Positions 8,400 to 15,997 of a stretch of 64,000 nucleotides of DNA are shown here, piece after piece. Location of the stretch: NCBI GenBank assembly GCA_000690595.2, contig JHUT02000001.1, forward strand, positions 372,001 to 436,000. The letters are read 5' to 3'. The position numbers were made by a program, and so were the translations under genes. The stretch is from Natrinema mahii. GTDB taxonomy: Archaea > Halobacteriota > Halobacteria > Halobacteriales > Natrialbaceae. The stretch's first letter is position 1. Each line of letters begins with the position of its first letter. The notes under the pieces are model-generated. The model was given only the letters and a program-made list of their open reading frames with translations, had not been told where the DNA came from and made no database searches.

Positions 8400-9086
8400 A
8401 TGACGACGGAGGAACGCGACGCGGGTGTCCACGTGCTGCCGCTGACAGTGGAGTACGGCGGTCGGGAAATCACCATCACGCCGACGCTCGTCGAGACCGA
8501 GCGCGGCCCGATCCTGATCGACACCGGCCCGGAGGGGGCCCGCGAGGGGATTCGGACGCACTTGCGGTCGCTGGGGTACGAACTCGAGGACATCTGGCTG
8601 GTCCTCGTCACGCACCACGACGGCGATCACGCCGGTGGCCTCGCGGCCCTGCTCGAACACGTCGATGCAGTCGTCGCGACACACCGCGAGGAAGCGCCGT
8701 ACCTGACGGGCGACCGGGAGCCGATCAAGGGCGACGGCGACCGGTACCCGCCGGTCGACGTCGACATCGAACTGGCCGACGGCGTTCGGTTTCCGACGCT
8801 GGCCGGGCCGATGGAAGTCGTGGCGACGCCGGGCCACGCCCCCGGCCACGTCTCGCTGTCTCTCCCCGAGGGGAACCTGCTGATCGCCGGCGACGCGCTC
8901 GTCGCGGACGGCGACGAGCCGCTGGCCGGGCCGAAGCCCCACTTCACGCCGGATATGGAGCAAGCGACCGACTCGGTCGGCCGGCTGGCCGACCGCGAGA
9001 TCGACCACGTAGTATGTTTTCACGGCGGCTACGTGGAACGGGGCACCGAACGGCTTCGGGAGATCCACGAGGAACTGCGAGCGTAG
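8400..9086 (+). CDS. MBL-fold metallo-hydrolase
   Basis: A 228-residue metallo-beta-lactamase-fold hydrolase of the glyoxalase II-like branch. THHDGDHAGG (about residues 66-75) is the HxHxDH zinc motif, TPGHAPGHVSL carries the next histidine, and LIAGDALV the bridging aspartate. A late VCFHGG supplies a last histidine. The substrate is not predictable. It is divergently transcribed from the terpene-synthase-like gene through a shared promoter region, which may or may not mean a functional link. The ATG at 8400 was chosen because upstream in-frame sequence runs into the promoter. Confidence 0.85.
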   Translation: MTTEERDAGVHVLPLTVEYGGREITITPTLVETERGPILIDTGPEGAREGIRTHLRSLGYELEDIWLVLVTHHDGDHAGGLAALLEHVDAVVATHREEAPYLTGDREPIKGDGDRYPPVDVDIELADGVRFPTLAGPMEVVATPGHAPGHVSLSLPEGNLLIAGDALVADGDEPLAGPKPHFTPDMEQATDSVGRLADREIDHVVCFHGGYVERGTERLREIHEELRA

Positions 9087-9181
9087 GGCGATCGCGTCGG
9101 AACGCGGCTCGCGGTCGGTGCGCGGGGTCTCGAGGGACCGAAGCGGAATTCTCATCGGTGTTGCTCGCGTAGGGACGCCCA

Positions 9182-9616
9182 ATGCGACTCGAACTCCGCG
9201 TCTGCCAGCATTGTCTCGACGGCGATCACGGCAACGAGAAGCGGACGGCCCTGCTCAACGACATGGTAAACTGCGCCGAACAGATCAAGAAACACAAGGA
9301 CGTCATCGACCTCGAGGCGGTCCACATCCGCAAGGTCAAAGACGACGAACCGGGCAAGCCCGCGGCGCTGCCGGTCGTCTCGGCGACGATCCAGAACGAT
9401 CAGGTCGTGTTGAACGACACGCAACTCGTCGCGGAGGGCCAGGACGGGAACATGCTGCTCTATGCGAACCCCGACGACGTGTTGACCGTCCTCGCGGGGA
9501 ACCTAGACGAGATCAGCAAGGCCGTTACCGAGGACGTGACCGTCGACCTCTCGCCGATCGGCGCGGAGATCGTCTCGGAGGCCGATCTCGGTGCGAACCG
9601 CGAGCAAGAGCAGTAA
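9182..9616 (+). CDS. Conserved haloarchaeal hypothetical protein with CxxC
   Basis: A 144-residue acidic, soluble protein that I do not recognise. It opens with MRLELRVCQHCLDGDHGNEK, giving a CxxC pair at residues 8 and 11 followed by a histidine, a possible metal or redox site, and then a mixed alpha/beta body with no membrane segment. It is a single-gene unit facing the aEF-1 beta operon. The reading frame has strong haloarchaeal codon bias (G/C in third positions), supporting a real gene. Confidence 0.7.
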   Translation: MRLELRVCQHCLDGDHGNEKRTALLNDMVNCAEQIKKHKDVIDLEAVHIRKVKDDEPGKPAALPVVSATIQNDQVVLNDTQLVAEGQDGNMLLYANPDDVLTVLAGNLDEISKAVTEDVTVDLSPIGAEIVSEADLGANREQEQ

Positions 9617-9653
9617 GCGGTCGAACCCGGCACTAGCGCTGCTCCGCTGGCGT

Positions 9654-9672
9654 CCGTTTTCACGCCGTTTTC
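9654..9672 (+). terminator. Oligo-T terminator candidate
   Basis: Two CCGTTTTC tracts lie 40-55 bases past the stop of the preceding gene, matching the U-rich intrinsic terminators of archaea. Confidence 0.45.
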
Positions 9673-9744
9673 GCCGGCGTCGGCTCGAGCGTTGCCGGTC
9701 CCCGTCACGGACGAAGCAATCGACGGCCCCGTGGCTCACGACTG

Positions 9745-9766
9745 ACGAAAACAGCCGAAAATCGGC
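9745..9766 (-). terminator. Oligo-T terminator candidate for the aEF-1 beta operon
   Basis: On the minus strand, GCCGATTTTCGGC followed by TGTTTTCGTC combines a small hairpin with T-tracts 10-30 bases after the aEF-1 beta stop. Confidence 0.45.
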
Positions 9767-9775
9767 AGTGACCGG

Positions 9776-10042
9776 TTATATCCGGCCGACGTTTTCGACT
9801 TCGACGCTTTCGACGCCGTCGACGTCACCGAAGTTCTCCTCGACGGTCTCCGTGCCGCCCGAACCGTCGGGGACGATCACGGTGGGGTAGAGCGCGACGA
9901 GCCCGAACGCGACGTCGTCACGTTCGACGCCGTTGATCTTCGCGCCCTCGGGGAGGGCACTCTCGAGGCGCTCCTGGAGCGCGTCCAGGTCGATTTCGGG
10001 GCTGTCCGGCATGACCTTGATTTTGGCGGCTACTTTCCCCAT
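9776..10042 (-). CDS. ef1b: Translation elongation factor aEF-1 beta
   Basis: An 88-residue protein of the usual archaeal length. aEF-1 beta is the guanine nucleotide exchange factor that recharges aEF-1 alpha with GTP during elongation. The [20 protein letters not shown] start, the [19 protein letters not shown] core and the ending that covers [15 protein letters not shown] are typical. It follows the zinc-finger gene with a two-base gap, so the two are one transcript. In-frame sequence upstream belongs to that other gene's shadow and was not used. Confidence 0.95.
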   Translation of the reverse strand: MGKVAAKIKVMPDSPEIDLDALQERLESALPEGAKINGVERDDVAFGLVALYPTVIVPDGSGGTETVEENFGDVDGVESVEVENVGRI

Positions 10043-10044
10043 TG

Positions 10045-10224
10045 TTATGGACCCATGAACCCGCAGTCGGGGCACTCGTAGAGGTTGCTCTGCTTGCGAC
10101 ACTTGGCACAGCGGTAGATCTGCTCGCCGCAGTCGGGGCATTTGAACGCGGCGGCGTTCGTGCCCGCGATGTTGAGCCCACAGGAGACGCAGGAACGCGT
10201 CTCTCGGTCGTCGGTCGTACTCAT
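10045..10224 (-). CDS. Zinc-finger micro-protein, HVO_2753 family
   Basis: A 59-residue protein with four CxxC-type knuckles: CVSC, CPDC, CAKC and CPDC, enough for two zinc sites. It ends in CGFMGP. The length and cysteine pattern match HVO_2753 of Haloferax volcanii, a 59-residue zinc-finger protein reported to be needed for normal swarming and biofilm formation (knowledge, not shown here). It is the first gene of an operon with aEF-1 beta. The ATG at 10224 is preferred because a TATA box is centred 27 bases upstream; another ATG lies two codons earlier. Confidence 0.9.
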   Translation of the reverse strand: MSTTDDRETRSCVSCGLNIAGTNAAAFKCPDCGEQIYRCAKCRKQSNLYECPDCGFMGP

Positions 10225-10246
10225 ACCCATCCTTTCCCGCCCGCAG

Positions 10247-10256
10247 TTTTTAACGG
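10247..10256 (-). promoter_or_regulatory. TATA box for the zinc-finger/aEF-1 beta operon
   Basis: The minus strand reads CCGTTAAAAA, centred about 27 bases ahead of the ATG at 10224, consistent with a leaderless message. Confidence 0.6.
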
Positions 10257-10338
10257 TTGTCTTTCCGCATCCCTCCCACTGTCGAGCGGTAGCAGGACAC
10301 ATGGGGGCGGCTCGAGACGGCGTCCGACCACAGCCGCG

Positions 10339-10361
10339 GCGTTTTCCGACTCTGAAAACGC
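10339..10361. promoter_or_regulatory. Palindromic operator candidate (site 1)
   Basis: An inverted repeat with half-sites GCGTTTTC and GAAAACGC around CGACTCT sits 10 bases ahead of the TATA box at 10371. A near-identical core occurs at 53410-53429 ahead of a stress-protein gene. The location directly upstream of TATA suits an activator site. Confidence 0.45.
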
Positions 10362-10370
10362 ACTGGCGGC

Positions 10371-10378
10371 TATTTTAT
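10371..10378 (+). promoter_or_regulatory. TATA box candidate upstream of nreA
   Basis: TATTTTAT lies in the 307-base gap 10225-10531. It predicts a transcript starting near 10398 and a leader of about 135 bases before nreA. A weaker ATTCAAA lies near 10500 and could give a leaderless nreA message instead. Confidence 0.4.
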
Positions 10379-10400
10379 GTCCCCGTGTGATGGTTGGGAT

Positions 10401-10433
10401 GAGGTTCGGTTACTCGACGCCCGACCGAACCTC
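10401..10433 (+). ncRNA. Hairpin in the nreA leader or small RNA candidate
   Basis: GAGGTTCGGT (10401-10410) and ACCGAACCTC (10424-10433) form a perfect 10-bp stem with a 13-base loop. It falls at the 5' end of the transcript predicted from the TATA box at 10371. It may be a leader structure, a small RNA or an operator; nothing in the sequence decides. Confidence 0.35.
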
Positions 10434-10531
10434 TGCCTCTGACATTCTGTCCGGACTCGCCTCCGAGAGCGGTGCCGATCGACGGCGGGAACGACGAACA
10501 TTCAAACCGGTGCCGTTCCTACGTGGACTGA

Positions 10532-11833
10532 ATGCGCCTCGACGACTACATCGAGGAGTTAGAGCCCGACGAGGAGGCCGAGCGCCGCCGCCTCGCGAAG
10601 GAGAAATCCTACGCGATCACGGACCACTTGGCGGAGTTCGAACGGAAGTTCGACGACGCCCTCAGTGGCGAGACGCTCGTCGGCTCGACCGCGCCCTCGA
10701 TCTTCGTCGGACGGTCGAACTACCCCGACATCCCCGTCGGACTGCTCTCGCCGGTCGGCAACGAGAGCGATGCCGAGGAGTACGTCACCGACGGCGACTG
10801 GTACCGGCAGGGGTACGCGATCGACGACGTCCTTCAGCGCCGGACCGGCCTCCTGAACTCCAACAAGCGGGCCAACGTCGACTCGCCGTCGATCGCGAGT
10901 CGCCTGACGCCGTCGGTCCACGACACGTGGGACGGCTTCGTCGGCGTCCAGCGGGAGGTCGCCATCGCCGACCGCCCGGTCGATCTCGAGATCGGGCTGG
11001 ACGACACCCCCGATCTCGGACTGGACGCGGGGACGGACGTGGCGACGCCGCGGGGTCCCCGGGCGAACGCCCGCAACGCGGACCTCACCGAGAACCCCCA
11101 CGTCCCGCGGGCGGTCAAGAAGACCTTAGAGGACGACGACTGGCAGGCCGAGGGGGCGATGACCTACCTCTATCGCCGGGGCTTCGACGTCTACGAGATC
11201 AACTCGATCCTCTCGGCGGGCGCGCTCGGGCAGACGAAACAGCGCCGACTCGTCCCGACCCGGTGGTCGATCACGGCCGTCGACGACACCGTCGGGAAGT
11301 TCCTCCGCGGGCGCATCCGGAACGCGCCCAGCATCGACGAGGTACAGGTCTGGGCCAACGAGTACGTCGGCAACCGCTACTGGATCGTCCTCGCGCCGGG
11401 CAACTGGGAGTTCGAACTCGTCGAGATGAAAGCGCCGGGCAGCATCTGGAACCCGAACCCCGAGGACGACCTCTGGATGGCCAGCGCCTCGGAAGGGTAC
11501 GAGGGCCGCTCGAGCTACGTCGAGGAGACCGCCGGTGCCTACTACGCGGCCCGACTGGGCGTGCTGGAGTACCTCGAGTCGATCGGCCGCCAGGCGAAGT
11601 GTCTCGTCTTGCGGGAGGTGAGCGACGACTACTGGGCCCCCGTCGGCGTCTGGCAGGTCCGCGAGAGCGTCCGTAACGCCTTCGAGGGCCAGTACGGCGA
11701 GGCCGAGACCTTCCACGACGCGGTCTCGGAGGTCGCGACGCAGTTGCCGGTGTCGCTCGCCCGGTTGCGCCGCAAATCCGAACTCGCGGCCGGGCTCCAG
11801 TCGAACCTGAGCGCCTTCGCGAGCCGGAACTGA
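10532..11833 (+). CDS. nreA: Archaeal DNA repair protein NreA
   Basis: A 433-residue member of the archaeal Nre family. Family blocks visible are the APSIFVGRSNYPDIPVGLL region (about 51-69), PHVPRAVKKTLEDDDW, FLRGRIRNAPSIDEV and YYAARLGVLEYLES. The last residues contain QSNLSAF (423-429), a PCNA-interacting (PIP) motif of the QxxLxxF type, as known for Nre proteins. In Haloferax volcanii Nre proteins contribute to resistance to DNA-damaging agents; the biochemical activity is unknown. I see no N-terminal cysteine cluster. It is transcribed alone. Confidence 0.9.
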   Translation: MRLDDYIEELEPDEEAERRRLAKEKSYAITDHLAEFERKFDDALSGETLVGSTAPSIFVGRSNYPDIPVGLLSPVGNESDAEEYVTDGDWYRQGYAIDDVLQRRTGLLNSNKRANVDSPSIASRLTPSVHDTWDGFVGVQREVAIADRPVDLEIGLDDTPDLGLDAGTDVATPRGPRANARNADLTENPHVPRAVKKTLEDDDWQAEGAMTYLYRRGFDVYEINSILSAGALGQTKQRRLVPTRWSITAVDDTVGKFLRGRIRNAPSIDEVQVWANEYVGNRYWIVLAPGNWEFELVEMKAPGSIWNPNPEDDLWMASASEGYEGRSSYVEETAGAYYAARLGVLEYLESIGRQAKCLVLREVSDDYWAPVGVWQVRESVRNAFEGQYGEAETFHDAVSEVATQLPVSLARLRRKSELAAGLQSNLSAFASRN

Positions 11834-12019
11834 CCGCCCGCCGGCGCGGTTCACGGTCCGCAGTCGGCCGCAGTCGATTTCTCGTACCGGTGCGAGCGAG
11901 CGCACGCGATCCCACTCGCGATCTCCCGTCCCGAAAGTGATTGTGAGATTGACTATCAGCTGTGGCTGAATGTGGCCGTTGCTACCGCGAAACATGCTCT
12001 GTGGTAATGAATCGTTCAG

Positions 12020-12027
12020 TTTTTATG
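12020..12027 (+). promoter_or_regulatory. TATA box for nhaC
   Basis: TTTTTATG lies 27 bases (centre to start) before the ATG at 12050, the leaderless spacing. Confidence 0.6.
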
Positions 12028-12049
12028 CTCTAAATGCATATCGCGACCA

Positions 12050-13486
12050 ATGACGTTCGACTTCACACCGACGACGATCGACGACATCGCGCCCGAACGG
12101 CGGCCGTCGTTCGCGCTCGCGCTCGTTCCGGTCCTCGCTGTCGTCGCCTTCCTCGGGGTCGGATCGGCCGTCCTCGGACTCGATCCGCACGTCCCGCTGC
12201 TGTGGAGTATCGTCTTCGTCGGCGCGTTCGGCATCTATCTCGGATACGACTGGCCCGAACTCTCCGACGGCGTCGCTAACGGCCTCCTGATGGGGATCCA
12301 GGCGCTTTTGATCATCTTTACGATCTACGCGCTGATCGCCACCTGGGTCGAGGCGGGAACGATCCCGGCGATGATGTACTACGGCCTCGAGTTGCTCACG
12401 CCGTCGGTCTTCCTGCCCGTCGCGGCGATACTGGCGGCCGTCGTGGCGTTCTCGATCGGCTCCTCGTGGACCACGGTCGGGACGCTCGGGGTCGCGTTCG
12501 TGGGAATCGGTGCGGGGCTGGGCGTCCCCGCACCGATGACCGTCGGCGCGGTCATCTCGGGTGCCTACGCCGGCGACAAGCAGTCTCCCCTCTCCGATAC
12601 GACCAACCTCGCGGCCGGCGTGACGAACACGCCGCTGTACGACCACATCCGTCGCATGCGAACGGGCACGGCCGTCGCCTTCGGCCTCTCCGTGGCCGGG
12701 TTCGCCGTTCTCGGACTCCGGGCGGCCGGCGAGATCCCGACCGACCGCGTCGCCGAGATCCAGACCGCGCTCGCGGGCACGTACGATCTCTCGATCCTCG
12801 TCTTCCTCCCGCTGGTGGTCACCTTCGGGCTCGCGCTCTATGGCTTCCCCGCGCTCCCGACGCTCGTCGCCGGCGTCTTCGCCGGCGTCATCACCTCGAT
12901 CGCAGTACAGGGCACCGGCTTCGTCGCCGCCTGGGAAGTCTTCATGAGCGGAACCGCGCCCGAGACCGGCACCGACCTCGTAAACGACCTCCTCGCGACC
13001 GGCGGGCTCACCGGCTCGGCCTGGACGATCACCGTCGTCGTCGCCGCGCTCTCGCTTGGGGGCCTCCTCGAGCGAACCGGCGTCCTCGCGGTGCTGGCCC
13101 ATCGCCTCTCGCAGGGCGTCCGCAGCTCCGGGAGCCTGATCGCCGGCACCGGCGCGTCGGCGATCCTCGTCAACGTGCTGACCGCCCAGCAGTACATGAG
13201 CATCGTCCTGCCGGGGCTGACGCTGCGCAACCTCTACGAGGAGTTCGGCCTCGACAGCGACGAACTCTCGCGGGCCGTCGAGGCCGCCGGGACACCGACC
13301 GGTGCCTTGCTCCCTTGGCACGCCGGCGGCGTCTTCATGGCCTCCGCGACCGGCGTCCCGACCCTCGAGTACGCGCCCTTCTACCTGTTCGGGCTGCTGT
13401 CGCCGCTCGTGCTGTTCGCGATGGCGTTTTCCGGGCTGGGCGTGCCGACGACGAGTCGGCGTGAACAGCCACAGTACGCCGACTAA
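12050..13486 (+). CDS. nhaC: Na+/H+ antiporter, NhaC family
   Basis: A 478-residue integral membrane protein with about 12 hydrophobic segments. The NhaC signature regions are SIGSSWTTVGTLGVAFVGIG, GAYAGDKQSPLSDTTNLAAG, and the late TGASAILVNVLTAQQYMSIV. It exchanges cytoplasmic Na+ for H+ in the cell membrane, a main need of a halophile; related family members exchange organic acids, so the substrate is not certain. A second NhaC paralogue lies at 50346-52043. The gene converges on the AI-2E-like gene with a six-base gap. Confidence 0.9.
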   Translation: MTFDFTPTTIDDIAPERRPSFALALVPVLAVVAFLGVGSAVLGLDPHVPLLWSIVFVGAFGIYLGYDWPELSDGVANGLLMGIQALLIIFTIYALIATWVEAGTIPAMMYYGLELLTPSVFLPVAAILAAVVAFSIGSSWTTVGTLGVAFVGIGAGLGVPAPMTVGAVISGAYAGDKQSPLSDTTNLAAGVTNTPLYDHIRRMRTGTAVAFGLSVAGFAVLGLRAAGEIPTDRVAEIQTALAGTYDLSILVFLPLVVTFGLALYGFPALPTLVAGVFAGVITSIAVQGTGFVAAWEVFMSGTAPETGTDLVNDLLATGGLTGSAWTITVVVAALSLGGLLERTGVLAVLAHRLSQGVRSSGSLIAGTGASAILVNVLTAQQYMSIVLPGLTLRNLYEEFGLDSDELSRAVEAAGTPTGALLPWHAGGVFMASATGVPTLEYAPFYLFGLLSPLVLFAMAFSGLGVPTTSRREQPQYAD

Positions 13487-13492
13487 GCCCGT

Positions 13493-14569
13493 TTAGCGCT
13501 CCGTCTCGGTGATCGGGGACTCCCGTTCGATCTCGGTTCCGGACTCGGTCGGGACCGGCTCGAGACGGCGGTTCGCGACCCGCAACGCAGCGACGAACGC
13601 CCCGAGGAGCACCGGGCCGACGAACAGCCCGACGATCCCGAACAACGAGATCCCACCGATGACGCCGAGCAGGGCCAGCGCCGGATGGAGCCCGGACCGG
13701 CGATCGACGAGGATCGACCGCAGGTAGTAGTCGGCGACAGCCAGCACGACGAGTCCATAGCCGAGCAGGACGACCCCGCCCGTCGGCCCGACCGCAGCCG
13801 CGTGAGCGACCGTGACCGGCCCCCAGACGAGCCAGACGCCGACCGTCGGCAAGAACGACGCGAACACCAGCACGACCGCCAAGGCGGTGGCAGAGGGCAC
13901 GCCGAGCAGGGCCAACCCGAGACCACCGAGCGCCCCCTGCAACACCGCGACGAGAACGTGACTGCGGAGGACTGCCCACGTGACCGCGTGGACCTCCGCG
14001 AACAGCTCGTCGAGAACGGCCGCCTCGAGCGGGACGGTCCGGCGCAGCCAGGCGAGCAACGCGGCCCCGTCGACGAGCAGGTAGTACAGCAGGAACACGA
14101 ACGCGACCGTTCCGATCGCCACGTCGACGGCGGCCGAGAGGAGCCAGACCGACTGCTCGAACGAGACGTCCACGACGGTCGATACCGTCTCCTGAACCCG
14201 TGTCTGCAGTACCGATTCGACGGCTGCCATCGACTCCTCCTCGATGCCGAGTTCGGTGCGCGCCACATCGCTCCCGTACGCCGTGAGCCCCTCGAGCGAG
14301 ACCGTCTCGAGGGTCGAGGCGGTCGTTCGAACGACGACGAGCGAGACGAGCGCGAACGGAACCACGCCGGCGACGACGACGAATCCGGTCAGTGCGACCG
14401 CCGCGGGGCGCTCGCCGAGTCGCGGTGCCAGTCGTTCGAACGCGGGTCGGAGGACGACCGCGAGCAGGCAGGCACCGAGGACGTACTCGAGCAGCGGGCG
14501 GACCAGCAGGGCGGCGACGCCGGCGAGGACACAGACGAGGAGGGCGAAAAACGACGTCCGGGCGTCCAT
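13493..14569 (-). CDS. AI-2E family transporter (PerM-like permease)
   Basis: A 358-residue membrane protein with paired N-terminal helices, a middle soluble stretch (about 85-175) and five or more C-terminal helices. LLSAAVDVAIGTVAFVFLLY, the LQGALGGLGLALLGVP region and GLFVGPVLLGAFVAALRVA are typical of the AI-2E/PerM family. The name does not prove autoinducer export; some members are Na+/H+ antiporters. The ATG at 14569 is chosen because the first membrane helix follows directly; the longer frame has a polar leader unlike the family. Confidence 0.88.
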   Translation of the reverse strand: MDARTSFFALLVCVLAGVAALLVRPLLEYVLGACLLAVVLRPAFERLAPRLGERPAAVALTGFVVVAGVVPFALVSLVVVRTTASTLETVSLEGLTAYGSDVARTELGIEEESMAAVESVLQTRVQETVSTVVDVSFEQSVWLLSAAVDVAIGTVAFVFLLYYLLVDGAALLAWLRRTVPLEAAVLDELFAEVHAVTWAVLRSHVLVAVLQGALGGLGLALLGVPSATALAVVLVFASFLPTVGVWLVWGPVTVAHAAAVGPTGGVVLLGYGLVVLAVADYYLRSILVDRRSGLHPALALLGVIGGISLFGIVGLFVGPVLLGAFVAALRVANRRLEPVPTESGTEIERESPITETER

Positions 14570-14772
14570 ACGCAGACCTCGCGGCTGGCGGCCATAAGTG
14601 TTGATGTTCTGTACTGTTAGCCGCGGCGAAACCTCGGCGGACACGCCGACCCCGGTGTCGGCGACCACCGCGCGCTCGGCGGGTCGGATCGATGGGAAGC
14701 GACGACGCCGGCGTCGGGAGTCCCCTCACGTGGCGACGCCCCGGGATCGGCGAGACCTGCCGCCGTGACCGC

Positions 14773-15468
14773 TCAGAGCGGGAGCGGCAGCGCCTCGAGG
14801 ACGTTCAGGACCGGGGCCGGATCGAACAGCGGGTCGTGGAGGACGAGCCAGTCCAGGAAGACGAGCCCGCCGCCGTGGGCGACCACGGAGGGGAGAATCG
14901 AGTCGGAGGTGTAGTCGACGGCCCCGAACAGCACGTCGGTCGGCCCCGACAGCAGGAACTCGATCGGCGGCTTCGAGGTGTGGTGAAGCATGTAGACGAC
15001 GGGACTGATGAACACCGCGCCGAAGCCCAGTTCCCGGACGCCGACACACAGCAGGCCTCGGTAGTAGGTCTCGGCGGCCAGCGCGAGGACGAAGAGCTTG
15101 ATCGCGTGGGGGACGAACGCGGCCGGCGCGGCCGACGTCTCCCAGATCGGGTAGTACGCGCGGATCGTCGGCAACGTCGAGCCGACCAGATAGAACGGCA
15201 ACACGAACAGCCCGAGCAGGACCGCGTTCCGAACCGCGACCCGGTCGGCCCGCCAGCCGACGCGTCGCCCGTGGGACAGCCCCAGCGCGAGCGGGCCGCC
15301 GATCAGGAGGACGCCGTCCACGAGGAGCCGATCGTCTAGCCCGTCGGGGACGAACCGCATCCACAGCACCGTCAGGAGAGCCCCCAACAGTAACGATTTC
15401 TGTACCCAAGAGAGACCCAGCCGCTGGCGAAGCCAGCGCACGGCGCGTCGATCCGGCTCGGACGCCAC
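14773..15468 (-). CDS. CPBP-like intramembrane protease homologue, motifs degenerate
   Basis: A 231-residue membrane protein with about six hydrophobic segments, GTG start. AAETYYRGLL corresponds to CPBP (Abi) motif 1, EExxxR, but the first glutamate is alanine. VYMLHH matches motif 2 (FxxxH) loosely, and VVAHGGGLVFLD corresponds to motif 3 with the usual Asn/Asp displaced. CPBP proteins are glutamate proteases or inactive scaffolds; this one may be inactive. It starts four bases past the stop of the DUF5789-type gene and is co-transcribed with it. Confidence 0.65.
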   Translation of the reverse strand: MASEPDRRAVRWLRQRLGLSWVQKSLLLGALLTVLWMRFVPDGLDDRLLVDGVLLIGGPLALGLSHGRRVGWRADRVAVRNAVLLGLFVLPFYLVGSTLPTIRAYYPIWETSAAPAAFVPHAIKLFVLALAAETYYRGLLCVGVRELGFGAVFISPVVYMLHHTSKPPIEFLLSGPTDVLFGAVDYTSDSILPSVVAHGGGLVFLDWLVLHDPLFDPAPVLNVLEALPLPL

Positions 15469-15472
15469 GGTG

Positions 15473-15760
15473 TTACTCGTCGGCGGTCGGAATCGGGCCG
15501 GTCCCGATCACGTCCCGGACGTGACCTTCGAACTCCCGTTTGCGCTGGAAGTACGTCTCGTCGACCGACTCGAGGATCGCCGATAGCTCGCGGGGACCGT
15601 CCGGCGTTCGAACGACCGTCTCGCCCTCCATGCGCTCGACCTCGCTCTGTTCCTTGGGCCAGGTCAGACGCGAACTCACGCGGGCCAGCGGTGCGCCCTC
15701 GACGGGCGTGTGTGATCCGAGTTCGACGGCCGGCTCCGCGTCCTCGTCGTCGTCGCTCAT
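15473..15760 (-). CDS. DUF5789-like small acidic protein
   Basis: A 95-residue, acidic, soluble protein resembling haloarchaeal proteins labelled DUF5789. The conserved centre is LTWPKEQSEVERMEGETVVR followed by a TPDGPRELSAIL stretch and a basic FQRKREFEGHVRDVIG end. Function is unknown. The ATG at 15760 is chosen because the family starts with a short acidic leader; longer in-frame sequence upstream is arginine/proline rich and looks non-coding. It is upstream of, and probably co-transcribed with, the CPBP-like gene. Confidence 0.75.
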   Translation of the reverse strand: MSDDDEDAEPAVELGSHTPVEGAPLARVSSRLTWPKEQSEVERMEGETVVRTPDGPRELSAILESVDETYFQRKREFEGHVRDVIGTGPIPTADE

Positions 15761-15997
15761 GGAAGTGCGTTTGCGAGCGCGGTGATTCAAGCTTTCGCTT
15801 CCGCGGATCGCGGGAGCGGGTAGCGCGGCCGTGATGCGAGAGACTGCCCGAACGCGGTGGATCGGGCCGGCCTCTGGTACCCGGACTGGGTCCCCACCCC
15901 GTCCACCGCCCGCCGCTCCGTCTACGGTCCTCGATCCCTCTACGATCCGAAAGGTGTCTGACGTATCGTTTTGTGATAGGGCATCGAACGGGCCCGT

